From Aliishimia sp045106335 (lineage in GTDB: Bacteria > Pseudomonadota > Alphaproteobacteria > Rhodobacterales > Rhodobacteraceae), in contig JBGCEM010000057.1 in assembly GCA_045106335.1 (NCBI GenBank), positions 1 through 64,000 of the forward strand: a stretch of 64,000 bases of DNA, in the 5' to 3' direction. Positions within the stretch are counted from its first letter, which is position 1. Each line of letters opens with the position of its first letter. A program made the position numbers and the translations under genes. Shown one piece after another: positions 46,974 through 55,980 of the stretch. A model generated the notes under the pieces. The model was not told the origin of the DNA. It did not search any database and saw only the letters and a list, made by a program, of their open reading frames with translations.

Positions 46974-48524
46974 ATGACCATTCAAAGCCCCACCCGTTCC
47001 GGAGGTCGCGCCGCCCGCCGTGCGGCCCGCGCCGCTGCCTTGCCCGATCACATGCGCCCCATACGCCCCGGTATGTCCGGTGGCAGTTTTGCGCCCTTGT
47101 CGCAGATCGATATCGCCAAAATCCACCAAACGGCGCTGGATGCGCTGGAACAAATAGGACTGGCCGACGCGCCGCCCAGTGGCATCGAACACCTGACCCG
47201 CGCCGGCGCCAGTCTGGGCGACGATGGCCGCATCCGATTTCCGCGCGCCTTGGTCGAGGACAGTCTGGCCAAAGCCAACCGAGACGTCACACTGTGCGGG
47301 CGCGACCCCGCCCATGATCTGGATCTGTCCGGCACGCGGGTGCATTACGGCACTGCGGGGGCCGCTGTGCATCTGGTGGATGTCGATGGGCGCGACTATC
47401 GTGACAGCACCGTCCAAGACTTGCATGACGCCGCAAAGATCGCGCAAAATCTTGACAATATACACTTTTTACAACGCCCCATGGTCTGCCGCGACATCCC
47501 CGACAACCGCGAAATGGACCTGAACAGCATCTTTGCCTGCTGCAGCGGGACCACCAAACATATCGGCGTGTCTTTTAGCGAACCCGGTTTTGTCGCCCCC
47601 GCGATTGAAATGTTGCACATGATTGCAGGCAGCGAGGCCGCTTGGCGGGATCGTCCTTTCGTGTCCAACACCAACTGTTTCGTTGTCCCGCCGATGAAAT
47701 TCGCTACAGAATCTTGCGAGGTGATGGAGCGTTGCATCGAAGCGGGCATGCCGGTCTTGTTGTTATCCGCCGGCATGGCTGGGGCCACGGCGCCTTCGAC
47801 CATCGCGGGCGCCGTCGTACAGGCCGTGGCCGAATGCTTGGCAGGGTTGGTCTATGTCAATGCGATCCAGCCGGGGCATCCAGCAGTATTTGGCACCTGG
47901 CCCTTTGCGTTGGATCTGCGAACGGGGGCGATGACAGTGGGATCCGGGGAACAGGCGCTGTTGTCGGGGGCCTGCGCGCAGATGCACCAGTTTTACGGCC
48001 TGCCCGGCGGTGCTGTGGGCGGGGCCTCTGATTCCAAACTGCCCGATATGCAAGCAGGATGGGAGCAGATGTGTTCCAACGTTCTGGCCGGATTGTCAGG
48101 GCTGAATATGGTCTATGAGGCTGCCGGGATGCATGCGTCTTTGCTGGGATTTTGTCACGAAAGCCTGATCCTGGGGAATGATGTCATCGGCCAAGCGCTG
48201 CGCTGTGTGCGCGGGATTGAAGTCACCGAAGATACCTTGGCTTTAGATCAAATCCGCCAGGTCTGTATGGGCGGTCCCGGACACTACCTTGGGACCGACG
48301 AAACCCTGGCGCGGATGCAAACAGATTTCGTCTATCCCGTACTGGGCGATCGCACCAGCCCTAAGGAATGGGCTGAACGGGACAAACCTGATCTGGTTCA
48401 AAAGGCCACCGCGCGCAAATTAGACATCCTGTCTCGGCCCTCAAGTGCAGCTTTTGACCCCGCGTTAGATACGGCACTGCGTGAAGCGTTCAACATCCAC
48501 CTGGCGCCGTTTCAGCAAATCTGA
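46974..48524 (+). CDS. Trimethylamine methyltransferase (MttB) family protein, non-pyrrolysine
   Basis: A 516-residue MttB-superfamily corrinoid methyltransferase. The N-terminal GGRAARRAARAAALPDH and the barrel segments HYGTAGAAVHLVDVDGR and SFSEPGFVAPAIEML fit. The frame has no in-frame TAG, so there is no pyrrolysine; such homologues demethylate quaternary amines such as glycine betaine or related osmolytes. A cognate corrinoid protein and RamA-like reductase are not adjacent, so the pathway is incomplete here. Confidence 0.87.
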   Translation: MTIQSPTRSGGRAARRAARAAALPDHMRPIRPGMSGGSFAPLSQIDIAKIHQTALDALEQIGLADAPPSGIEHLTRAGASLGDDGRIRFPRALVEDSLAKANRDVTLCGRDPAHDLDLSGTRVHYGTAGAAVHLVDVDGRDYRDSTVQDLHDAAKIAQNLDNIHFLQRPMVCRDIPDNREMDLNSIFACCSGTTKHIGVSFSEPGFVAPAIEMLHMIAGSEAAWRDRPFVSNTNCFVVPPMKFATESCEVMERCIEAGMPVLLLSAGMAGATAPSTIAGAVVQAVAECLAGLVYVNAIQPGHPAVFGTWPFALDLRTGAMTVGSGEQALLSGACAQMHQFYGLPGGAVGGASDSKLPDMQAGWEQMCSNVLAGLSGLNMVYEAAGMHASLLGFCHESLILGNDVIGQALRCVRGIEVTEDTLALDQIRQVCMGGPGHYLGTDETLARMQTDFVYPVLGDRTSPKEWAERDKPDLVQKATARKLDILSRPSSAAFDPALDTALREAFNIHLAPFQQI

Positions 48525-48834
48525 ACCACACCATACGCGATCCGGCCCCTGGGGGGGAACCGAACCGCGTAGGCCCATATCCAGCACGCTGGGTGACAAT
48601 GGGAACGCAAAAACCCGTGTCTGAGGGTCCTGGATTTGGATCATAGCCCCACCCAAGCCGCGCGATGCGGACCCCGGCGGACCGATGTGAGGCCGGTTAG
48701 GACAGCCTAAGCGCTACTGTCGCGAAACGCGTACAGGGCACCAGAACGCCCAACGCAAAACGCAAAAACGCGCCAAACTTTGCCGAATGGAACGAAGGAT
48801 CGGCAAAGCTTTGCCCAAATCCGGCCACTTTCTA

Positions 48835-48857
48835 GGATAGGTTGTTCCGCCCTATCC
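48835..48857. promoter_or_regulatory. Inverted repeat, GGATAGG / CCTATCC
   Basis: Perfect 7-base arms separated by 9 bases, in the gap between the MttB homologue and the GNAT gene. No T run follows on either strand, so terminator function is doubtful; a protein-binding site or structured RNA is possible. Confidence 0.3.
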
Positions 48858-48900
48858 AAGACTTACACGGCCCTGACGTAAAACACCAAAATCCGATTTG

Positions 48901-48923
48901 ATTGTGTCGACGTCTGACACAAT
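48901..48923. promoter_or_regulatory. Perfect 8-7-8 inverted repeat, possible operator
   Basis: ATTGTGTC and GACACAAT flank 7 bases about 95 bases before the GNAT start. The symmetry and AT-rich ends suit a dimeric regulator site near a promoter. No regulator gene is adjacent, so the binding protein is unknown. Confidence 0.35.
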
Positions 48924-49017
48924 TGTCACACTTCCGCCTTAATTGAGACCTAATCTGAAGGCGGCAGAGTGTGAAAACACACCTGTCCAATACGCCAAAA
49001 CGGCGAGGCAGGCAGAG

Positions 49018-49479
49018 ATGACAAAAACAGGCACAGCAGTGGTGCGCCCGCTAAGGGCGGATGATCGCGCCCAATGGGACGCGCTTTGGACAGATTATCT
49101 GACATTTTACGAAGCAGCGCTGGATCGCACTGTCTATGACAGGACCTTCGCGCGCGTGTTGGGGAACGATCCGAACCAGTTTTCGTGCTTGGTTGCGGAA
49201 AATGACACCGGTTTGGTGGGTCTGACACATTATCTTTTCCACGCCCATGCCTGGAAAATTGAGCGTGTCTGTTATTTGCAAGACCTCTTTGTGTCACCGA
49301 CCACGCGCGGTACAGGCGCAGGGCGGGCCTTGATTGAGGCAGTTTACGGCGAGGCCGATAGGCAAGGCGCGCCAAGTGTGTATTGGATGACGCAAGACAC
49401 GAATGCCACCGCCCGCCAGCTGTATGACCGGGTCGGCACGCTGACCCCATTTGTGAAATACGCAAGGCCAAGCGCATGA
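49018..49479 (+). CDS. GNAT family N-acetyltransferase
   Basis: A 153-residue acetyl-CoA-dependent acyltransferase. The acetyl-CoA pyrophosphate loop reads YLQDLFVSPTTRGTGAGRAL (about 80-99) and YWMTQDTNATARQLYDRVG is the conserved C-terminal motif B segment. ATG at 49018; a TTG further upstream would add 25 unrelated residues. Its stop overlaps the next ATG (ATGA at 49476). Substrate is unknown. Confidence 0.87.
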   Translation: MTKTGTAVVRPLRADDRAQWDALWTDYLTFYEAALDRTVYDRTFARVLGNDPNQFSCLVAENDTGLVGLTHYLFHAHAWKIERVCYLQDLFVSPTTRGTGAGRALIEAVYGEADRQGAPSVYWMTQDTNATARQLYDRVGTLTPFVKYARPSA

Positions 49480-50861
49480 TCCGCCAGGCAGCCCTGGCCG
49501 CGATCTTGACGCTGGCCGGATGTGTCCCCATCGCACCCAACAGCGCCGGGTTTGAAACCGCCACCCGCGCCTTTACCGCCCCCGTCAATCTGTCAAGCCT
49601 GCCTGCGATGAAGACATTTGCGACAAGACCAAGCGCCACGCCCCACGTGTCCAACGCCGATTTGGCGGTGGATTTCATAGATCTAAGCTTTCAGCTGGAA
49701 AGTGGGCGCGCATTGCCGGTTCTCACACGGTTTGAGACGCCCATCACAGTGCGCATCGCGGGGCGAGCACCAGCCCTGTTGCGCGCAGATCTGACCAAAC
49801 TGCTGTACCGTTTGCGCAATGAAGCCGGCATCAGCATCAATCCAACGCAGAATCCAAACGCCAACATCACCATTCATGCCGTAAGCCGCGCCGAAATCCA
49901 AAACGCGCTGCCCCATGCCGCCTGCTTCGTGGTGCCCAATGTGGACTCGCTAAAGGATTATACACGTGCACGCCGCGCCCCGCGCATCAACTGGTCGCAG
50001 CTGAGCAAGCGCAAAAAACTGGCGATCTTCTTGCCCAATGATTCCAGTCCGCAAGAGACCCGCGATTGTTTACACGAAGAGCTGGCGCAAGCGTTAGGAC
50101 CATTAAACGACCTCTATCGGTTGCCCAACAGCGTGTTTAATGACGATGATGTGCACACAGTTTTGACCGCCTATGACATGCTGGTTTTGCGGGCTTACTA
50201 CCACCCGAACCTACGCTCGGGCATGACAAAATCACAGGTGCGCGCTGCCCTGCCCGCCATTCTAAGCGAGATCAATCCGCACGGAAACGCAGTTGCGCCG
50301 CAAAACCTGTCGGCCACGCCGCGCGCTTGGGTTGAGGCGGTGCAAACGGCGCTGGGGACTGGCAGTCGCCCCCAGCAACGCCAACGCGCGGTTCATCAAT
50401 TGCTGCAAATTTCTGAACGGATGCAGTGGCAAGATCACCGTCGTGGGTTCGCCCATTATGCCGCAGGACGTTTGGCGCAAGCCCATGATCCAAGATTGGC
50501 GCAAGCGCATTTCCATCAGGCCAATGCCGTCTATGCAAGCGCGCCGCAAACAGCGCTGCACCGCGCCTATGTCGCCACGCAACTCGCCGCGCATAAACTG
50601 GCCGAGGGTCAAGCGGATGCTGCGATGTCTCTGATCAATCCGCATCTGGATACCGCCGCGCAGGCCGAAAACGCGGCCCTGCTGTCGACCTTACTGTTGC
50701 TCAAAGCCGAAGCGCTTGAGCTAAGCGGCCAACACACCCAAGCGCGCAGCGTCAGACTGGACAGTTTGGGATGGGCACGATACGGGTTTGGCCCGGACTG
50801 GGCGGTGCGCGCAAAACAGCGCGAAGTCACGTCCCTAAATCCAAACAAGGGGCGGATCTAG
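49476..50861 (+). CDS. DUF2927 lipoprotein
   Basis: A 461-residue exported lipoprotein (lipobox LAGC, Cys near 16). The central region has DCLHEELAQALGPLNDLYRLPNS, matching DUF2927, whose HEEL-type motif with nearby acidic residues is like a divergent metallopeptidase site; the function is unproven. The C-terminal part (about 290-440) is helical and resembles TPR-like repeats (AHYAAGRLAQAHDPRLAQAH). It is coupled to the GNAT gene and followed after 21 bases by a 53-residue membrane protein. Confidence 0.8.
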   Translation: MIRQAALAAILTLAGCVPIAPNSAGFETATRAFTAPVNLSSLPAMKTFATRPSATPHVSNADLAVDFIDLSFQLESGRALPVLTRFETPITVRIAGRAPALLRADLTKLLYRLRNEAGISINPTQNPNANITIHAVSRAEIQNALPHAACFVVPNVDSLKDYTRARRAPRINWSQLSKRKKLAIFLPNDSSPQETRDCLHEELAQALGPLNDLYRLPNSVFNDDDVHTVLTAYDMLVLRAYYHPNLRSGMTKSQVRAALPAILSEINPHGNAVAPQNLSATPRAWVEAVQTALGTGSRPQQRQRAVHQLLQISERMQWQDHRRGFAHYAAGRLAQAHDPRLAQAHFHQANAVYASAPQTALHRAYVATQLAAHKLAEGQADAAMSLINPHLDTAAQAENAALLSTLLLLKAEALELSGQHTQARSVRLDSLGWARYGFGPDWAVRAKQREVTSLNPNKGRI

Positions 50862-50882
50862 CCCCGGGTCTAAGGGGGCTTT

Positions 50883-51044
50883 ATGCTGGCAATCGGATTG
50901 GGTGTGGGGGCCGCAGTTGGGGCCTGGAGCGCGCGCAAACGCAAGGGCGATCTTGCGGATATGCTGCAATATGCAGTGGGCTATGGCATCGCGTTTGGCT
51001 TGGTCTTTTTCATCATTGGCCTCATCATTGCGCGCATGGGCTAA
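50883..51044 (+). CDS. Small membrane protein (53 aa)
   Basis: A 53-residue protein: an N-terminal helix (AIGLGVGAAVGAW, about 3-15), a basic loop ARKRKG, a short linker and a C-terminal helix (IAFGLVFFIIGLIIARMG, about 36-53). AGGGGG lies a few bases before the ATG, and the stop is three bases before the CoxE/VWA gene's ATG, so the two are almost certainly coexpressed. It is below common length cut-offs and easily missed. No family recognised; a membrane subunit or anchor for the neighbour is inference. Confidence 0.72.
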   Translation: MLAIGLGVGAAVGAWSARKRKGDLADMLQYAVGYGIAFGLVFFIIGLIIARMG

Positions 51045-51047
51045 CAC

Positions 51048-52235
51048 ATGTTTCTGCCCTTCTTTGATCACCTGCGCAAATCCGGCATTCCGGTGTCTTT
51101 GCGCGAATTTCTCAGCTTTCTTGAGGGCTTGAAGCGCGGTCTGGCCACGTATGATGTAGAAAGTTTCTACTATCTGGCGCGCGTGTCGATGGTCAAAGAC
51201 GAACGCAATCTGGATAAGTTTGATCAGGCCTTCGCAGCGGCGTTCAAGGGGGTCGAAGCGATCAGCCTGGATCAGGTGTTAGAGGCCGTTGATATCCCCT
51301 CGGATTGGCTAACAAAGATGGCCGAAAAGCATCTGAGCGAGGCCGAGCGGGCCGAAATCGAAGCCCTGGGCGGCTTTGATAAACTGATGGAAACATTGAA
51401 AGAACGCCTAAAAGAACAGGAAGGCCGCCATCAGGGGGGCAATAAGTGGATTGGCACGGCCGGGACCTCGCCCTTTGGGGCGTATGGCTATAATCCTGAG
51501 GGCGTGCGCATCGGGCAAAACGAAAGCCGCCACCAACGCGCAACCAAGGTCTGGGACAAGCGTGATTTCAAGAACCTGGATGACAGTGTTGAGCTGGGCA
51601 CGCGCAATATCAAAGTTGCGATGAAGCGTCTGCGTCGCTGGGCGCGCGATGGTGCGGCGGATGAGCTGGATCTGGATGGGACCATTCGCGCCACGGCCGA
51701 AAACGGCTATCTGGATGTCAAAACCCGCCCCGAGCGGCGCAATGCGGTCAAAGTTCTGCTGTTTTTGGACATCGGTGGGTCGATGGATCCGCATGTGAAA
51801 GTGGTCGAGGAATTGTTTTCCGCCGCGCGCAGTGAGTTCAAGCATATGGAGCATTTCTACTTCCACAATTGCCTTTATGAAGGTGTGTGGAAAGACAACC
51901 GCCGCCGCTGGGACGCACAAACCCCAACTCATGAGGTGTTGCGCACTTATGGGCCTGATTACAAATGTATTTTTGTTGGTGATGCGTCCATGTCGCCCTA
52001 TGAAATTGCCTATCCCGGTGGCGCAAATGAGCATTGGAACCAAGAGGCCGGCGCGACCTGGCTGGGCCGTGCGCGCGATCATTGGGCCAGCCATCTTTGG
52101 ATCAATCCGGTGCCGGAAAACTACTGGGGCTACACCCAATCTATCGCGATGATTCAAGAGATTTTCGGGGCCGATCGCATGGTGCCGATGACGCTGGAAG
52201 GGCTTGGGCGCGGGATGCGTGAACTGAGCCGCTAA
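51048..52235 (+). CDS. VWA domain protein, CoxE-like
   Basis: A 395-residue cytoplasmic protein of the CoxE/VWA-containing family, which acts with MoxR-type AAA ATPases in cofactor or metal-centre assembly. The VWA core begins VKVLLFLDIGGSMDPHV: the MIDAS motif is DIGGSM (241-246), with Gly where the usual DxSxS has Ser, so one metal-coordinating hydroxyl is altered. A helical N-terminal region (SLREFLSFLEGLKRGLATY near 17) is typical of this family. No MoxR ATPase gene is beside it. Stop and start spacing link it to the 53-residue membrane protein upstream. Confidence 0.82.
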   Translation: MFLPFFDHLRKSGIPVSLREFLSFLEGLKRGLATYDVESFYYLARVSMVKDERNLDKFDQAFAAAFKGVEAISLDQVLEAVDIPSDWLTKMAEKHLSEAERAEIEALGGFDKLMETLKERLKEQEGRHQGGNKWIGTAGTSPFGAYGYNPEGVRIGQNESRHQRATKVWDKRDFKNLDDSVELGTRNIKVAMKRLRRWARDGAADELDLDGTIRATAENGYLDVKTRPERRNAVKVLLFLDIGGSMDPHVKVVEELFSAARSEFKHMEHFYFHNCLYEGVWKDNRRRWDAQTPTHEVLRTYGPDYKCIFVGDASMSPYEIAYPGGANEHWNQEAGATWLGRARDHWASHLWINPVPENYWGYTQSIAMIQEIFGADRMVPMTLEGLGRGMRELSR

Positions 52236-52275
52236 AGCACTGGTCAAACGCGCGGTGACGCCTTAGCGTTAGATC

Positions 52276-53439
52276 ATGCCACATGCGCCCGAATTCTCGA
52301 TTGATCCCGCCGCCTTTGCCGCCGATCCTTATCCGATCTTAACGCGGATGCGCGACGAAGCACCTATTGCCTTTGTGCCCGAATTGGGCGCGACCCTGTT
52401 CACGCGACGCGATGATATCTTTCGCGAAGAAAAGCGGATTGATGTGTTTTCATCCAGTCAGCCCAATGGGTTACTGGAACAGATCATGGGTGCCAATATG
52501 ATGCGTAAGGACGGCGATGCGCATATGTCTGAACGCAAAGCGCTGTTTCCGGCGCTCAGTCCGCGTACCGTGCGAACCACTTTGGCGGCGGCGTTTGAGC
52601 AGTTGGTGAGCGCCCATTTGGACCGCTTGGCCCCTTTGGGTCAGTGCGATTTGGTCACAGATTTCGCCATGCCTGTGGCCGCGGATGCGCTGCGGACGAT
52701 GACCGGGTTGATGAATATGCCCACCGCACGGATGGATTATTGCAGCCAAGCAATGTTGGATGGTTGCGCAAATTACGTGGGCGATGCAGAGGTCGCGCGC
52801 AAAGCGTTTGAGGCCTCGGCTTCGATTGATGTGTTGATTGATGACCGGCTTAAACATCTGCGCAGCCATCCCGATCTGTCGATTATTTCCGTTTTGGATC
52901 AGGCCGGTGTGTCGCGCGATGCGATTGCAGGCACGATCAAAGTGATCATTGGTGGTGGTCAGAACGAACCCCGGGACGCTATTGCGGGAACGGCTTATGC
53001 GCTGCTCACCCATCCCGACCAACACGCGCAGATCCTGGACGGCACAGCCAGCTATGCCGAGGCTTTCACGGAATATATCCGCTGGATCACCCCCATCGGC
53101 ATGACACCGCGCCGGGTGGCTCAGGCAAATACGATTGACGGCATCCCATTTGAGCCCGACCAGACCGTATTTTTCATGTTTTCCTCGGCTTGCCGGGACG
53201 AAGCATATTTCCCAGATGGTGCGCAGTTCAACATCGCGCGCGATCAGGCCGGGGCGATCCCCTTTGGCGCGGGTCCACATTTTTGTGCGGGGGCTGCGGC
53301 CTCGCGCTGTTTGATTGCCGAATATGCGCTGCCGCTTTTGTTCAATCGTTTCAAGGAATTGAAAATTTGTGGGGATGTTCCGTTCAAAGGCTGGGCATTT
53401 CGCGGCCCACTTACTTTGCCCGTGCGCTGGAAAACCTGA
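52276..53439 (+). CDS. Cytochrome P450
   Basis: A 387-residue soluble P450. The haem-ligand motif is FGAGPHFCAG with Cys337, and the ExxR region is present as EYIRWITPIG. The I-helix segment reads KVIIGGGQNEPRDAIAGTA: the usual acid-threonine pair (AGxDTT) that delivers protons to bound oxygen is replaced by NEPRD, a pattern seen in some bacterial P450s. Substrate unknown; no ferredoxin gene adjoins. It follows the VWA gene by 40 bases on the same strand. Confidence 0.89.
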   Translation: MPHAPEFSIDPAAFAADPYPILTRMRDEAPIAFVPELGATLFTRRDDIFREEKRIDVFSSSQPNGLLEQIMGANMMRKDGDAHMSERKALFPALSPRTVRTTLAAAFEQLVSAHLDRLAPLGQCDLVTDFAMPVAADALRTMTGLMNMPTARMDYCSQAMLDGCANYVGDAEVARKAFEASASIDVLIDDRLKHLRSHPDLSIISVLDQAGVSRDAIAGTIKVIIGGGQNEPRDAIAGTAYALLTHPDQHAQILDGTASYAEAFTEYIRWITPIGMTPRRVAQANTIDGIPFEPDQTVFFMFSSACRDEAYFPDGAQFNIARDQAGAIPFGAGPHFCAGAAASRCLIAEYALPLLFNRFKELKICGDVPFKGWAFRGPLTLPVRWKT

Positions 53440-53462
53440 CGCCCGCCCCCATATAAAATGAC

Positions 53463-54161
53463 ATGATCAAAACTGTCCCGATACTTCTGGCGCTGCTCTA
53501 TGGCGTGGTAATGTACCGCTTTTCGGCTTGGCGCACCGCGCGCACGCTGGATGCGCAATCGACCGAGTTGGCTGATCCTGTGCTGAAGCGCCTGACCGAC
53601 CAGATGGCGGCGGCGTTGGAATTGGATCGCATCAAAGTGCATATCTATGAAATCGACCCGGTAAACGGATTGGCCGCCCCTGATGGGCGCATTTTCATCA
53701 CGCGCGGGTTTTATAATAAATATCGTGCGGGTGAGGTGACTGCCGAAGAAATCGCAAGTGTTATCGCACACGAGTTGGGTCATGTCGCCTTGGGCCATTC
53801 GCGCCGGCGCATGATTGATTTTTCCGGCCAAAACGCCCTGCGCACAGCCTTGGGCATGGTTTTGGGTCGGGTCTTGCCGTTTGGTGGCATGTGGGTGGCC
53901 AATATGTTGGCGACTTTGCTGGCGGCTCGGTTGTCGCGCGGCGATGAATACGAGGCCGACGCCTATGCTGCCGCCCTGTTGGCGAAAGCTGGGATCGGAG
54001 TTCGCCCGCAGATTTCACTGTTGTCCAAACTTGAAGCGCTGACGAAAACCAACATGGGCACAGCACCCGCCTGGTTGTTGAGCCATCCAAAAACCGAAGA
54101 GCGCGTAGCGGCGTTGGAAAAGCTGGAAGCGCGCTGGCAAGTTGGCGCGCCGGTCAGCTAG
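53463..54161 (+). CDS. M48 family metallopeptidase
   Basis: A 232-residue zinc protease. HEXXH is HELGH (His103, Glu104, His107) in SVIAHELGHVALGHS, and the third ligand is the Glu of GDEYEADAYA near 160. An N-terminal helix (PILLALLYGVVMYRF) anchors it; a second hydrophobic stretch lies near 142-155. It resembles the short, HtpX/Oma1-like group. The stop overlaps the convergent PIN gene by three bases (CTAG). Confidence 0.86.
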   Translation: MIKTVPILLALLYGVVMYRFSAWRTARTLDAQSTELADPVLKRLTDQMAAALELDRIKVHIYEIDPVNGLAAPDGRIFITRGFYNKYRAGEVTAEEIASVIAHELGHVALGHSRRRMIDFSGQNALRTALGMVLGRVLPFGGMWVANMLATLLAARLSRGDEYEADAYAAALLAKAGIGVRPQISLLSKLEALTKTNMGTAPAWLLSHPKTEERVAALEKLEARWQVGAPVS

Positions 54162-54709
54162 GTTTCGATATCACTCAGGGCTTTGGCCACACGCGGTAAG
54201 CGCGCTTTTTTCAGCAGGGCGCGCATCTCCCAAGGTCGATCAGACAGCTCTTGCGCCTTGGCCAAAACCGCGCGCGCAGCTGTTTCAATCGCCCCTGGTT
54301 CGGCTAACCACAGCTGATACAGAAACGCGTCCGGATCGGTGCGGGTAACACCTTCTTCTGCCAAAATAGAACGCGGAAAATCCTTGCGATTCAACGTGAT
54401 GATCCCATCCGCGGAAGAGGAAATCGCGCTGGCCAACACATGGATATCATTGGGATCCGGCAGCCAAAGCCGCTGTTCCAACCCCTTCGCTTCGGGCACG
54501 ATCGCTGTGGGAAACGCGATCTGATCCAACGCGATATCCGAGCGCGCTTGCATTTCTTGCCCTGCACCATGCCGTGCCGCCGCGCGCGCCCATTCTTCCA
54601 AAATTCGCGCCGACCAAAGCGGCGTATAGAGCCCTACCCGCGCCGCACCCAACAGCATTTCGCGCATCACCGTGGGATATAAAACGCAGGCATCCAGAAC
54701 CTGTTTCAC
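54158..54709 (-). CDS. PIN-domain putative ribonuclease
   Basis: A 183-residue PIN nuclease. Acidic residues fit the active site: Asp6 (QVLDACVLYP), Glu38/39 (ILEEW), Asp85/Asp88 (LPDPNDIHVLASAI) and Asp110 (LNRKDFP). The start is GTG at 54709; it overlaps the methyltransferase TGA as GTGA (54706-54709). I recall this protein family being labelled after R. sphaeroides RSP_2648, beside RSP_2647, the methyltransferase. There is no antitoxin-like gene next to it, so it is not a standard VapBC toxin. Confidence 0.85.
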   Translation of the reverse strand: MKQVLDACVLYPTVMREMLLGAARVGLYTPLWSARILEEWARAAARHGAGQEMQARSDIALDQIAFPTAIVPEAKGLEQRLWLPDPNDIHVLASAISSSADGIITLNRKDFPRSILAEEGVTRTDPDAFLYQLWLAEPGAIETAARAVLAKAQELSDRPWEMRALLKKARLPRVAKALSDIET

Positions 54710-55929
54710 AACGCGAAAAACAGCGTTTTCAGGTATCCGCTTTCGCCCAAAGCCGGAAGTTGCGGATGGTCGGCCCCGGCAAATCCGGTATGGATCAGAC
54801 GCGGCGTGCGCTCGGCCCGACCCATCCCACGCACGCACGCGCCGCGGAACTTGTCCAGCGTGGCCGCGTGCGAACACGAACACAGCCCTAAAACTCCGCC
54901 CGGGCTGACCAGATTGGCCGACAACCGCGCGATTTTTTCATAGGCGCGCAAGCCACCCTCAAGTGCCGTTTTCGAGGGCGCAAAGGCGGGCGGATCGCAG
55001 ATCACAATATCAAAGGTTTCGCCATCAGCGGCCAAGGCGTTCAAGACATCAAAGGCATCGCCTTTGCGCGTGGCAAAGCGCTCGGAAAATCCACTGGTCT
55101 TGGCCCCCGCTTGCGCCAGTTCCAGCGCAGGCGCGGACCCATCCACCGCCAAAACCGACTGCGCACCCGCCGCCAACGCCGCCAAACCAAACCCACCCAC
55201 GTGGCTGAACAGATCAAGCACCCGCGCATCGCGCGCGATGGATGCGGCAAAGGCGTGGTTCGGGCGCTGGTCATAAAATAGACCCGTTTTTTGCCCGGAC
55301 ATCAGATCGGCTTTGTAAGTCGCACCGTTCATCTGCACGTCCACCGGCGCATCCGGGGCGCTTCCCATCAACACACCCGACACATCATCCAGGCCTTCCA
55401 GACTGCGCGTGCGCCCGCCTGCGTTTTTCAAGATCGTGCGCACGCCTGTGACCTCGGCCAGCGCCGCGACCATCCCATCCAAGGCCTGTTCGGACCAAGC
55501 CGCATTGGGTTGCACCACCGCTGTGTCGCCAAAGCGGTCGATGATCACACCGGGCAACCCGTCGGCTTCCGCATGGATCAACCGATAAAACGGCGCGTCA
55601 AACAGGCGGGTCCGTAGGGATAGCGCTTTGGCAAATTTGTCCACAAACCAGGCGTGATCGATCTGCGCGGTCGGATCGCGGTCCAGAAATCGCGCAATGA
55701 TTTTGGACCCCGTATTGACCGACACCAACCCCAAGGCGTTGCGTTCATTGTCCTCAAGCACCGCCAAAGCGCCGGGCGTCAAATTGCGCGTGCGCCGGTC
55801 GGTAACCAGATCGCTGTCGTAAACCCACGGGAAACCATGGCGCAATTTGCGCGCATCAGCTTTGGGTTTCAAACGGACGGTGGGGCGGGACTCAGAGAGC
55901 TGGGGGGCGGTGGGGGAAACATCTGTCAT
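54706..55929 (-). CDS. Class I SAM-dependent RNA methyltransferase, RlmI-like
   Basis: A 407-residue enzyme with an N-terminal PUA-like domain (about 15-90; ARKLRHGFPWVYDSDLV) and a Rossmann methyltransferase domain: motif I VLDLFSHVGGFGLAALA, catalytic-loop motif IV VICDPPAFAPSK, and a CSCSHA segment near the end typical of the RlmI/RsmF m5C group. E. coli RlmI methylates 23S rRNA C1962. It is translationally coupled to the PIN protein downstream. The target RNA here is not known. Confidence 0.85.
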   Translation of the reverse strand: MTDVSPTAPQLSESRPTVRLKPKADARKLRHGFPWVYDSDLVTDRRTRNLTPGALAVLEDNERNALGLVSVNTGSKIIARFLDRDPTAQIDHAWFVDKFAKALSLRTRLFDAPFYRLIHAEADGLPGVIIDRFGDTAVVQPNAAWSEQALDGMVAALAEVTGVRTILKNAGGRTRSLEGLDDVSGVLMGSAPDAPVDVQMNGATYKADLMSGQKTGLFYDQRPNHAFAASIARDARVLDLFSHVGGFGLAALAAGAQSVLAVDGSAPALELAQAGAKTSGFSERFATRKGDAFDVLNALAADGETFDIVICDPPAFAPSKTALEGGLRAYEKIARLSANLVSPGGVLGLCSCSHAATLDKFRGACVRGMGRAERTPRLIHTGFAGADHPQLPALGESGYLKTLFFAL

Positions 55930-55980
55930 GTGAATGCTGTAGAGTGTTCTGCCAATTAGGAAAAGGTCCGATCCGTTTCC

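Larger units (their letters stand above)
48525..49017. other. Intergenic region with inverted repeats
   Basis: About 490 bases with no gene I can support. It contains two inverted repeats listed separately: GGATAGG / CCTATCC at 48835-48857, and the perfect ATTGTGTC / GACACAAT pair at 48901-48923, both upstream of the GNAT gene. I see no clear terminator after the MttB homologue. Confidence 0.6.

Noticed and set aside
46974..48524. Possible in-frame amber codon for pyrrolysine
   Set aside because: The frame is uninterrupted by TAG; no pyrrolysine genes are visible.
52471..53280. A 269-residue leftward frame opposite the P450
   Set aside because: Antisense to a gene with an intact haem-binding motif and no recognisable protein features of its own.
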